Of a stretch of 64,000 nt of DNA, positions 52,347 through 59,951 are shown one piece after another. Under the pieces are notes generated by a model. It saw only the letters and a program-made list of their open reading frames with translations, ran no database searches and was not told the DNA's origin. The DNA lies in assembly GCF_001368915.1 (NCBI RefSeq), contig NZ_CSTE01000002.1, forward strand, positions 286,248 through 350,247. The letters are read 5' to 3'. The stretch is from Haloferax massiliensis. Its GTDB lineage: Archaea; Halobacteriota; Halobacteria; Halobacteriales; Haloferacaceae. The position numbers were made by a program, and so were the translations under genes. Numbering within the stretch: position 1 is the first letter of the stretch; every line of letters begins with the position of its first letter.

Positions 52347-52802
52347 TCAGACGATTTCGGCCTCGATTTCGACGCCGTCGATGCGGCGGTAGCGGTGGGC
52401 TCCGTCGTCGCCGTCGCCGTCGCTGTCGTCGCCCCGGACGACTTCGAACGCCCGGAGGAGCATCACCAGTCGCTCCTCGCCGAGGGTGGCGCGGAGGACG
52501 ACGCCCTCGCCGGTGACGACCACGTAGGGCGGTGCGGCGACCGGCGGCGCGGCCATCGGCCGGCCGGTGGCAGTCACCGCGTCGGCGAGCGCCCGCGGCA
52601 GGCGAGAGAGCGCGCCGGAGCCGTCGAGGGCGCGCCTGAACGGGGGTACGACGCGCTCGCGGTCGGTCACCGAGTCGCCGTCCCACTCGGCGGCGACGGC
52701 GATGGCGCACTGGCCGACGACGGTCAGCAGTCGCTCGTGGTCGTCGCGGAGCACGCGGACGGCCTCCTCGGCGGCCCCGGTGGCGGGTGTCACGTCAGTC
52801 AC
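52347..52802 (-). CDS. Conserved haloarchaeal protein of unknown function
   Basis: A 151-residue protein with an N-terminal helical half (E-E-A-V-R-V-L-R-D-D-H-E-R-L-L-T-V) and a beta-rich C-terminal half (Y-V-V-V-T-G-E-G-V-V-L-R-A-T-L) before an acidic D/G-rich loop and a final I-D-G-V-E-I-E-A-E strand. It starts with GTG at 52802 (a second GTG three codons on is possible). No family recognised. It is in the same direction as the aminotransferase upstream, 68 bases away, and could be its co-transcribed partner. Confidence 0.68.
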   Translation of the reverse strand: MTDVTPATGAAEEAVRVLRDDHERLLTVVGQCAIAVAAEWDGDSVTDRERVVPPFRRALDGSGALSRLPRALADAVTATGRPMAAPPVAAPPYVVVTGEGVVLRATLGEERLVMLLRAFEVVRGDDSDGDGDDGAHRYRRIDGVEIEAEIV

Positions 52803-52870
52803 GACCCGAGGTGCGTCGTCCCCGGATAAAAACCTCCGTCGAGTCGTCGGGTCGGGCGGCGACGGCGGCG

Positions 52871-54190
52871 CTAGGGTGCGGCCACGCCGACCACGTCCGA
52901 CAGCGCGGCGTCGAGGAGGTCGACCGCGAGGTCGAGTTCGCGCTCGGTCACGTCGAGCGGCGGCAGGAGTCGGAGCGACCGCGCGCCGCATCCGAGGGTG
53001 AGCAGGCCGCGCTCGAAGGCGGCGTCGACGACCGCGTCACGGCGCTCTTCGGTGTCGAACTCGACGGCGACCATCAGTCCGAGGCCGCGCACGTCGACGA
53101 CTTCCGCGAGCGACTCGGTCGCCGATTCGAGGCGTGACCGGAGGGACGCGCCCTTTTCAGCCGCGTTGGCCGCGAGGTTCTGTTCCTCGATGAGTTCCAG
53201 CGTGAGCGCCCCCTGCATCGCCGCGAGGACGTCGCCCGCGCCCCACGTCGACGAGAGCCGAGCCTCCTCCTCGGGGAAGACGTCGCTCCGCGAGATGGTC
53301 GCACCGACCCGGAGCGCCTTGGCGCTGGTGATGACGTCGGGTTCGAGCGCGTAGTGGTCCGAGGCCCACATCTCGCCGGTCCGCGCGACGCCCGACTGAA
53401 TCTCGTCGGCGATTATCGTGATGTCGTGGGCGTCGCAGAGCGCGTTCACCTCGCGCATGAACTCGTCGCTCGGGACGCGGTAGCCGCCTTCGCCCTGCAC
53501 GGGTTCGAGGATGAGAAACGCAACTTGGTCGGCGGGGAGATGCCCGTTCGCCCCGTCGAGTTTGGCGCGCAGTCGCTCGACGCCCTCCATGGAGTACGGC
53601 ACGTCGACGATGCCCGACACCTCCGGGAACTTCCGGCGGTGGACCGACTTCGAGCGGTTGAGCGAGAGCGCGCCGAGGGTGCGGCCGTGGAACGCGCCCT
53701 CGAAGGTGATGCCGTACTTCGGCGTCTCGCAGTTGTCGTAGGCGATTTTGATGGCGTTCTCGACGGCCTCGGCCCCGGAGTTCGACAGGAACACCGTGTC
53801 CATGTCGTACTGGCCCGTGACCTCGGTCAGGAGGTCCATCAGGTGCGCCGGCCCCGGGAGCGACGTGTCGTCGGGCGTGCCGCCCGTGCTGACGTAGAAG
53901 TCCTGACCGGCGATTTTCATCGGATCGACGAGGTCGAACTCCCGCAGTCGGTCGATGAGGTCCGGGTTGTTGTAGCCGAGCGGCGCGGCCGCGACGTGGC
54001 TCGTGAAATCGAGGAGGACGTTGCCGTCGGGGTCGGTACAGAACGGACCGACCGCGTCTCTGGTCACGTCCCAGACGAAGTCGTAGACGTACGTGCTCGG
54101 CGCGGCGGACCGCTGGTGGTACGAGACCCACTGCTCCGCCTTCGGGCCGGGGAACTCACCGACGCTCGGCTCGACCGTGTCTCGGTTCAT
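52871..54190 (-). CDS. Class III PLP-dependent aminotransferase
   Basis: A 439-residue paralog of the enzyme at 23.5 kb, with the same opening P-S-T-Y-V-Y-D-F-V-W, the same N-S-G-A-E-A-V-E-N-A-I-K-I-A, PLP lysine K291 in T-S-A-K-A, and the S-T-W-G-A-G loop, but with no cysteine insert. Members of this group act on 4-aminobutyrate, ornithine or related omega-amino acids. It neighbours the IclR and DgcN-DgcA genes, so glutamate-related substrates are likely. Start choice: TTTTATGT on the minus strand at 54222-54215 is 27 bases before ATG 54190, so a leaderless mRNA beginning there is preferred over the ATG at 54208. Confidence 0.9.
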   Translation of the reverse strand: MNRDTVEPSVGEFPGPKAEQWVSYHQRSAAPSTYVYDFVWDVTRDAVGPFCTDPDGNVLLDFTSHVAAAPLGYNNPDLIDRLREFDLVDPMKIAGQDFYVSTGGTPDDTSLPGPAHLMDLLTEVTGQYDMDTVFLSNSGAEAVENAIKIAYDNCETPKYGITFEGAFHGRTLGALSLNRSKSVHRRKFPEVSGIVDVPYSMEGVERLRAKLDGANGHLPADQVAFLILEPVQGEGGYRVPSDEFMREVNALCDAHDITIIADEIQSGVARTGEMWASDHYALEPDVITSAKALRVGATISRSDVFPEEEARLSSTWGAGDVLAAMQGALTLELIEEQNLAANAAEKGASLRSRLESATESLAEVVDVRGLGLMVAVEFDTEERRDAVVDAAFERGLLTLGCGARSLRLLPPLDVTERELDLAVDLLDAALSDVVGVAAP

Positions 54191-54214
54191 ACGCAACAGA
54201 TTGGACATACATAC

Positions 54215-54222
54215 ATAAAATT
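54215..54222 (-). promoter_or_regulatory. TATA box of the second aminotransferase gene
   Basis: TTTTATGT on the minus strand, within GCAAAATTTTATGTATG, centred 27-28 bases upstream of the ATG at 54190. Confidence 0.5.
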
Positions 54223-54464
54223 TTGCTAAGCAGGCGTATTAGAGCAAGTAATTGTCCGAATGGGTGTTGTTTGTTTCTAAATATCGGAGATGTATTTGAT
54301 ATATACAGGCGGTTCGTCGAGCGTCGACCGGTGCGTTCGTTCGACGGTCGGACGTGGGTCCGGGCGAACAGCGACCAATCGCGGGGGACGGTGTCACACG
54401 ACACGGCGCGCGCGGTCGCTCTCTCGTTTGATATATCCAGACGCGGCGAACTCGAACGCCGGGG

Positions 54465-55268
54465 TCACCGATTTCGCTCGAAAACCGCGGTTTCGAGGTT
54501 CAGTTCGATGAGATTCGCCGTCTCCGTCACGAGTTCGGGAACCTCGGTCTCGAACCGCTCGCCGGTGAGTCTGCTGGTCGGCGCGGTCACGCTGACCGCG
54601 CCGCAAACCGCGCCGTCGACGCCGCGAACCGGCGCACCCACCGAGCGCATCCCGCGGATTTCCTCCTCGTCGTTGACGGCGTAGCCGCGTTCGCGGACCC
54701 GTTCGAGTGCTGCGAACAGTTCGTCGCGGTCCGTAATCGTGTTCTCGGTCTGGCCGACGAGGCCCTCGCTGTCGAGTATCGACCGGACCCGGTCGTCGTC
54801 GAACTGCGAGAGGAGCGCCTTCCCGCTGGCGCTGTAGTGGAGGTGTTGGGGCGTCTCCCGCATCCTGAGGTGGTAGTCGGTGGCGACGGCGTCGTCGCCG
54901 CGACTCTCGTAAATCGTCACCTCGCGGCCCCGGTGTTCGACCGTGAGATGGGCGTACTCGTGGGTGGTGGCGGCGAGCGCGTCGACCTCCTCTTTGCCCG
55001 CGCGGTACAGCGGCGTCTCGTTTCTGACGCTCTCGCCGAGGGTGACAAAGCGGAAGCCGAGCCGATAGGACTGCCCCGTTCGCGTGAGGAACCCCTCGTC
55101 TTCGAGCGTGGCGAGGTAGGTGTGTATCGTCCCCTTCGACGCGTCGAGTTCCGCGCAGATCTCGCCGAGCGTCGGGTTCGAAAGCCGCTGGACCACGGAG
55201 ACGATTCGGCTCGCGGTCTGGACCGACTTGATTCGCCGCGGCTCGTCTCCGGCGTCTCCCTCGCTCAT
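54465..55268 (-). CDS. IclR family transcriptional regulator
   Basis: A 267-residue IclR regulator: N-terminal winged helix (residues 14-76, with L-S-N-P-T-L-G-E-I-C-A-E-L-D-A-S-K-G-T-I as the helix-turn-helix) and C-terminal GAF-like effector domain (about 90-255, with H-Y-S-A-S-G-K-A-L-L, G-Y-A-V-N-D-E-E and G-A-V-S-V). IclR proteins sense small carboxylates or aromatic acids and bind inverted repeats. Its ATG overlaps the stop of the 54-codon ORF upstream (ATGA). It faces the aminotransferase gene on one side and dgcN on the other, which makes both natural targets. Confidence 0.93.
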   Translation of the reverse strand: MSEGDAGDEPRRIKSVQTASRIVSVVQRLSNPTLGEICAELDASKGTIHTYLATLEDEGFLTRTGQSYRLGFRFVTLGESVRNETPLYRAGKEEVDALAATTHEYAHLTVEHRGREVTIYESRGDDAVATDYHLRMRETPQHLHYSASGKALLSQFDDDRVRSILDSEGLVGQTENTITDRDELFAALERVRERGYAVNDEEEIRGMRSVGAPVRGVDGAVCGAVSVTAPTSRLTGERFETEVPELVTETANLIELNLETAVFERNR

Positions 55269-55429
55269 CGCTCCTCGACGTGGAACGTCACGCTGTCTGC
55301 CAGTGCCTTCGGTTCCGCGTCGGCGACCAGCCGGGCGTTCGCGCCGGAGAGGTACGGAGCGACGAGGTCCGCGGCCTCGGACCCCTCCGCAGCCGCCCCG
55401 CCCCGACTCGCTGTGTCGTCCGGACTCAT
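55265..55429 (-). CDS. Small protein (54 residues) coupled to the IclR gene
   Basis: A 54-codon frame opening M-S-P-D-D-T-A-S-R-G and ending in T-F-H-V-E-E-R, acidic with a helix and a short strand pair, no cysteines. Support for a real gene: its TGA overlaps the IclR start, and GCTATAAC on the minus strand at 55463-55456 lies 30 bases before its ATG, the spacing of a leaderless haloarchaeal mRNA. I recognise no family. It may be a leader peptide, an effector partner or merely a coupling device for the regulator. Confidence 0.6.
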   Translation of the reverse strand: MSPDDTASRGGAAAEGSEAADLVAPYLSGANARLVADAEPKALADSVTFHVEER

Positions 55430-55455
55430 GAGACGACCCGTCGAGGCGCGCCGAG

Positions 55456-55463
55456 TTATAGCT
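55456..55463 (-). promoter_or_regulatory. TATA box of the small ORF-iclR transcript
   Basis: GCTATAAC on the minus strand, centred about 30 bases upstream of the ATG at 55429. Confidence 0.45.
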
Positions 55464-55483
55464 ATCCGAACCCCGACGACGGA

Positions 55484-55499
55484 CCCTCTCATACGAGGG
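55484..55499. promoter_or_regulatory. Inverted repeat, candidate IclR operator
   Basis: CCCTC-TCATAC-GAGGG is a 5-base-arm inverted repeat in the 106 bases between the divergent small ORF-iclR and dgcN genes, about 37 bases before the dgcN ATG. IclR regulators usually bind such spaced palindromes. Confidence 0.35.
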
Positions 55500-55535
55500 G
55501 GCTGACTTTTGCCCGAAAGATGACCCAGCTACAGT

Positions 55536-56576
55536 ATGCATCTGACCGAACGCTACGAGGGCCCCGTCGAGACCATCGTCTTCGCGGAGGGGGCCTTCGG
55601 TGAGACGGCGGGAAAGACCGCCAACGGCGTCGTCGCCCACGGGACCCTGTTCGACGTTCGGGCCGTCGTCGACTCCGAGAAAGCCGGCCGCGACGCCGCC
55701 GACGTGCTCGGAACCGACCTCGCTGCGCCGCCCGCGGTCGTCCCCTCCGTCGCGGCCGCGTTGGAGGAGGCCCCCGACGCCGAGGCGCTCGTGCTCGGCG
55801 TCGCGCCCGTCGGCGGGAGCCTCCCGCGAGACTGGGTTCCGGACATCGAGGCCGCCATGGACGCCGGCTGTGACGTGGTCTCCGGCCTCCACGAGTTCCT
55901 CAGCGACGACCCCGAGTGGCGCGAGCGGGCCGCCGCCGCCGGCGTCTCCCTCGTCGACGTTCGAAAGCCGCCCGAAGACGACCTGCGCGTGGCCGACGGG
56001 CGCGTCGACGACTGCGACGCCGACGTGGTGTTGACGATGGGGACCGACTGCGCCGTCGGCAAGCGGACGACCACGTTCGAACTGTATCGCGCCGCGCGCG
56101 AGGCGGGCCTCGACGCCGGCTGGGTCGCCACCGGGCAGACCGGCGTGATGATCGGTGCCGACGCCGGCGTCGTCATCGACCGCGTCCCGGCCGACTTCGT
56201 CGCGGGCGTGGTCGAAGACCTCGTCTGCGACGTGGCCGAGGACCGAGACCTCGTCTTCGTCGAGGGGCAGGCCGCGCTCTCCCACCGCGCCTACTCGGCG
56301 GTGACGCTCGGACTCCTCCACGGGGCGAACCCCGACGCGGTCGTCGTCGCCGACGAACCAGGCCGGGACTCGCGCGACGACTTCGACCGCTTCGAGGTCG
56401 AACCGCTCGCGGACGAAATCTCGCTCATCGAACACCTGTCTCCGGCGACGGTGGCCGCGGTTTCGACGTGGGGCGACGCCGACGCGGTGACCGCCGAAAC
56501 CAGCCTCCCAGCCGGCAACGTGTACGCGGACGGCGGGTCCGAGGTGCTCCTCGACGCCGTGTTGGAGGCGCTGTGA
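55536..56576 (+). CDS. dgcN: DUF1611 protein, probable D-glutamate N-acetyltransferase DgcN
   Basis: A 346-residue DUF1611-family protein: an N-terminal Rossmann-like domain (A-H-G-T-L-F-D-V-R-A-V-V-D then D-A-E-A-L-V-L-G-V-A-P-V-G-G) and a C-terminal P-loop domain with G-T-D-C-A-V-G-K-R-T at 169-178. In marine bacteria and halophilic archaea this family (DgcN) was reported to acetylate D-glutamate, with DgcA then racemising N-acetyl-D-glutamate. It overlaps the following epimerase gene by four bases (GTGA at 56573-56576), so the two are translated together. Confidence 0.78.
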   Translation: MHLTERYEGPVETIVFAEGAFGETAGKTANGVVAHGTLFDVRAVVDSEKAGRDAADVLGTDLAAPPAVVPSVAAALEEAPDAEALVLGVAPVGGSLPRDWVPDIEAAMDAGCDVVSGLHEFLSDDPEWRERAAAAGVSLVDVRKPPEDDLRVADGRVDDCDADVVLTMGTDCAVGKRTTTFELYRAAREAGLDAGWVATGQTGVMIGADAGVVIDRVPADFVAGVVEDLVCDVAEDRDLVFVEGQAALSHRAYSAVTLGLLHGANPDAVVVADEPGRDSRDDFDRFEVEPLADEISLIEHLSPATVAAVSTWGDADAVTAETSLPAGNVYADGGSEVLLDAVLEAL

Positions 56577-57628
56577 GCGACATCGTCTCGGTCGGCGTCG
56601 AGGCGCTCGACCTGCCGCTCGTCGAACCGTTCGAAATCGCCCTCGGAACGCAGTACGAGGCCCCGAACGTCCTCGTGACGGTCGAGACCGAAGCCGGCGT
56701 CGTCGGCTACGGCGAGGGGTCGCCCGACCACTACGTCACCGGCGAGACGCAGGGCGCGACGCTCGACACGGCGAGGCACGCCCGCGACCTCCTCGTCGGC
56801 CGCGACGTGGCGGACTACCGCGCCGTCATCGAGTCGTTGCACGCGACGTACCCCGGCGCGGTGTCGGCGCTGTTCGCCCTCGAAACCGCGATTATCGACG
56901 CCTACTGCCGGGAGCGCGAGCTACCGATGTCGGAGTTCTTCGGCGGGACGCCCGACCCGGTGCGGACCGACATGTCGATACCGATTCACCCGCCGGAAGT
57001 CGCGGCCGACCGCGCGGCGGCCGCCGCCGAAGCCGGCTTCGAGACCATCAAGGTGAAAGTCGGACAGCGCGTCGAGACCGACCTCGAACGGCTCCGCGCC
57101 GTCGCCGAGGCCGCGCCGGACGCGACGCTCACCGTCGACGCGAATCAGGGCTGGTCCGTCTCGGAGGCCGTCCGGTTCGACGACGCCGTTCACGACGCCG
57201 GCATCCCGCTTTCCCTGCTCGAACAGCCCGTCACCAAGACGGACGTCTCCGGGCTCGCGAGCGTCAGAGACCGGACGAAGACGCCCGTCGCGGCCGACGA
57301 GACCGTGTTCACGCCCGAAGACGCCGTGCGCGTGGTCCGCGAGGACGCCGCCGACGTCATCAACGTCAAACTCGGGAAGTCGGGACTCCTCGGCGCGGCC
57401 GACATCGCCGCCATCGCCCGCGCGGCGGGCCGCGACCTGATGGTCGGCTGTATGCTGGAGAGTTCCATCGGCATCCACACCAGCGCCCACCTCGTCTCCG
57501 GTATCGGCGGCTTCTCCCACGTCGATTTGGACGCGACGCGACTCCTCGCCGAGGACGTGGTCCCGAAGGAGACCGGCCCCGTCCACGCGCTCGACGGTCC
57601 CGGCCACGGCATCACGCCGAGCGTCTGA
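56573..57628 (+). CDS. dgcA: Enolase-superfamily epimerase, probable N-acetyl-D-glutamate racemase DgcA
   Basis: A 351-residue enolase-superfamily enzyme of the dipeptide-epimerase/muconate group. The acid-base residues are in I-K-V-K-V-G (K160-V-K162) and N-V-K-L-G-K (K266), and the metal ligands are D189 (V-D-A-N-Q), E217 (L-E-Q-P) and D242 (A-D-E). It starts with GTG at 56573 overlapping dgcN. Pairing with a DUF1611 protein supports a racemase of N-acetyl-glutamate in D-glutamate use; a dipeptide (Ala-Glu) epimerase is the main alternative. Cytoplasmic. Confidence 0.8.
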   Translation: MSDIVSVGVEALDLPLVEPFEIALGTQYEAPNVLVTVETEAGVVGYGEGSPDHYVTGETQGATLDTARHARDLLVGRDVADYRAVIESLHATYPGAVSALFALETAIIDAYCRERELPMSEFFGGTPDPVRTDMSIPIHPPEVAADRAAAAAEAGFETIKVKVGQRVETDLERLRAVAEAAPDATLTVDANQGWSVSEAVRFDDAVHDAGIPLSLLEQPVTKTDVSGLASVRDRTKTPVAADETVFTPEDAVRVVREDAADVINVKLGKSGLLGAADIAAIARAAGRDLMVGCMLESSIGIHTSAHLVSGIGGFSHVDLDATRLLAEDVVPKETGPVHALDGPGHGITPSV

Positions 57629-57706
57629 GCACCGCTCGTTCGCCCGCGACCGATGCACCGACCGCTTCCCGGACGCTTTTTGCCGGCGCGGGCCGCCAGT
57701 TGGGAC

Positions 57707-57970
57707 ATGGAACTCTCCGCAATCGAGGACCTCATCGAATCGCACATCGAGGACGCCGACGCGACGGTCTCGCGGCCCCGGACGGTCGATCAGGACCACG
57801 AGGACGACCACTACGCCGCCGTCGTCGTCTCGCCCGCCTTCGAGGGGAAGTCGCTCGTCCAACAGCACCAGCTCGTCTACGACGCCCTCGGCGACCACAT
57901 GACGACCGACATCCACGCGATGGAACTGAAGACGTACACGCCCGAGGAGTACGCGGCGCGAGAGGAGTAA
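57707..57970 (+). CDS. BolA family protein
   Basis: An 87-residue BolA/YrbA-type protein with the class II KH-like fold: [13 protein letters not shown] opening, [24 protein letters not shown] (the conserved F-x-G-x-x-L-V-x-x-H-R/Q-x-V-Y) and a final [11 protein letters not shown]. BolA proteins bind monothiol glutaredoxins and iron-sulfur clusters; no glutaredoxin gene is adjacent. Start at 57707 removes a GC-rich non-conserved extension. Next gene is fumarase, an iron-independent class II enzyme here. Confidence 0.9.
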   Translation: MELSAIEDLIESHIEDADATVSRPRTVDQDHEDDHYAAVVVSPAFEGKSLVQQHQLVYDALGDHMTTDIHAMELKTYTPEEYAAREE

Positions 57971-58094
57971 CTGCGCCGTCGCGGTCGGCGCACTGACGGA
58001 CGCCGACGGACGCCGACGAGCGCCGGCGGTCGCGGCTGTCAGCGGGGCGCACGGACCAATGGATTTTACCCCCTGCCAAAACGACCCCCGAATC

Positions 58095-59504
58095 ATGGGC
58101 GACGATGATTATCGAATCGAGCGGGACAGTCTCGGCGAGATGGAAGTGCCTGTCGACGCCTACTGGGGCGCACAGACCCAGCGGGCGGTCGAGAACTTCC
58201 CCATCTCCGGTATCACCTTCGGGCGGCGGTTCGTCCGCGCGCTCGGCGTGGTGAAGAAGGCCGCCGCGCAGGCCAACCGCGACCTCGGCATGATAGACGA
58301 GGACGTCGCGGCCGCCATCGTCGAGGCCGCCGACGAGGTCATCGCCAGCGAACTCGACGACCAGTTCCCCGTCGACGTGTTCCAGACCGGCTCGGGCACC
58401 TCCTCGAACATGAACGCCAACGAGGTCATCGCCAACCGCGCCGCGGAGATCATGGGCGAGGGCATCGGCGACCGCGTCGTCCACCCGAACGACCACGTCA
58501 ACTTCGGCCAGTCCTCCAACGACGTGATTCCGACGGCCATGCACGTCGCCTCCCTCGAAGCCGTCGAGAAGGACCTGCTTCCCGCGCTGGAGACGCTCGC
58601 CGAGGCGCTCGGCGACAAGGAAGACGAGTTCGACGGCGTCGTCAAGACCGGCCGCACCCACCTGCAGGACGCCACGCCCGTCCGCCTCGGACAGGAGTTC
58701 GGCGGCTACCGCACGCAGGTCGAAAAGGGCATCCGCCGCGTCGAGAACGTCCGCGAGCACCTCGGCGAACTCGCGCTCGGCGGCACCGCGGTCGGCACGG
58801 GACTCAACACCCACCCCGAGTTCCCGGCGAAGGCCGCCGAGTACATGTCCGAGGAGACCGGCGTCGAGTTCCGCGAGGCCGACAACCACTTCGAGGCGCA
58901 GGCGGCCCACGACGCGATGAGCGAGGCCCACGGCGCGCTCCGCACGGTCGCCGGCTCCCTCAACAAAATCGCCAACGACCTCCGTCTCTTGGCGTCCGGC
59001 CCGCGCAACGGCCTCGGCGAACTCGAACAGCCCGAGAACCAGCCCGGCTCCTCCATCATGCCCGGGAAAATCAACCCGGTCGTCGCCGAGGCGGTCAACC
59101 AGGTCCACAAGCAGGTCGTCGGCAACGACGCCGCCGTCTCCGCCGGGGCCGCCGAGGGCCAAATCGACCTCAACCTCTACAAGCCCGTTCTCGCGCACAA
59201 CTTCCTCGAATCGGCGAAACTGCTGGCGAACTCCTCTGAAGTGTTCGCCGAGCGGTTCGTCGCCAAGCTCGAAGCCAACGAGGAACACTGCGAGACGCGG
59301 GTCGAACAGTCGATGGCGCTGGCGACGGCGCTCAACCCCGCAATCGGCTACGACAAGGCCTCGAAGGTCGCGAAAAAGGCGCTCGCTGAGGACAAGAGCG
59401 TCCGGCAGGTCGCCGTCGACGAGGGCTACCTCACCGAGGCGGAAGCCGACGAGGTGCTCGACCCCGAGAAGATGACCCATCGCGGCATCCTCGGCGACGA
59501 CTGA
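58095..59504 (+). CDS. fumC: Class II fumarate hydratase
   Basis: A 469-residue fumarase C, which hydrates fumarate to malate in the citric acid cycle without a metal cluster. The signature G-S-S-I-M-P-G-K-I-N-P-V, the T-G-S-G-T-S-S-N-M-N-A-N-E segment and G-R-T-H-L-Q-D-A (active-site histidine) are intact. The start at 58095 (M-G-D-D-D-Y-R-I-E) matches haloarchaeal homologs; an in-frame ATG 36 bases upstream is less likely. The C-terminus ends H-R-G-I-L-G-D-D. Cytoplasmic homotetramer. Confidence 0.97.
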   Translation: MGDDDYRIERDSLGEMEVPVDAYWGAQTQRAVENFPISGITFGRRFVRALGVVKKAAAQANRDLGMIDEDVAAAIVEAADEVIASELDDQFPVDVFQTGSGTSSNMNANEVIANRAAEIMGEGIGDRVVHPNDHVNFGQSSNDVIPTAMHVASLEAVEKDLLPALETLAEALGDKEDEFDGVVKTGRTHLQDATPVRLGQEFGGYRTQVEKGIRRVENVREHLGELALGGTAVGTGLNTHPEFPAKAAEYMSEETGVEFREADNHFEAQAAHDAMSEAHGALRTVAGSLNKIANDLRLLASGPRNGLGELEQPENQPGSSIMPGKINPVVAEAVNQVHKQVVGNDAAVSAGAAEGQIDLNLYKPVLAHNFLESAKLLANSSEVFAERFVAKLEANEEHCETRVEQSMALATALNPAIGYDKASKVAKKALAEDKSVRQVAVDEGYLTEAEADEVLDPEKMTHRGILGDD

Positions 59505-59739
59505 GCGGGCCGAAAAAACAGTCCACTTTTTGATACGTCGGGGTGAGCGGGTGAACCGCTCTGTTCGGGTCGCGTTCGCGTCGATTTCGGTCAGTTCAGC
59601 CGCGGAGACGGTTATATTTACTCGGCTTGCGGTAGCAATCGCACCCCCGTGACGCCGTGACAGTCGCTCCCGAGTGAAGAACTGTCACGAAATCTCGAAA
59701 ACCGGTATTTTGAAGCTTGATTTTGACGATTATACCAGT

Positions 59740-59904
59740 ATGGCCGGACTGCAACAGCAGCGGGCCCGCGGGCGAGACATGTTGGAGTGTCGAGGTTGTG
59801 GGGCCGTATTCCCGGAGGGACGAGCGACGAACGACGGGTGGACGTACGTCTGTCCCGAGTGTGAACAGGTGGAAGGTATCGGCGAGGGTCTGCGCCGTCT
59901 CTGA
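59740..59904 (+). CDS. Small zinc-ribbon protein
   Basis: A 54-residue protein with C-R-G-C-G and C-P-E-C (residues 16-39) that together would bind one zinc ion, in the layout of small haloarchaeal CPxCG proteins. Starts considered: ATG 59740 (used; weak TATA-like word about 28 bases upstream) and ATG 59779, beginning at M-L-E-C, with the AT-rich block at 59728-59736 at a plausible promoter distance. It ends 47 bases before gatE and could be co-transcribed with it. Function unknown. Confidence 0.68.
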   Translation: MAGLQQQRARGRDMLECRGCGAVFPEGRATNDGWTYVCPECEQVEGIGEGLRRL

Positions 59905-59951
59905 CGGCAGACTGAATCCTTTTTTACTCCCCCCGAACGCAGGGAGTACCA

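Noticed and set aside
54209..54464. Possible small genes between the aminotransferase and iclR
   Set aside because: The stretch is AT-rich promoter and terminator DNA; short frames there have no acidic bias.
57990..58035. Short tandem of about ten-base GC-rich units (GACGGACGCC-like) before fumC
   Set aside because: Only two to three imperfect units; compatible with low-complexity GC-rich intergenic DNA.
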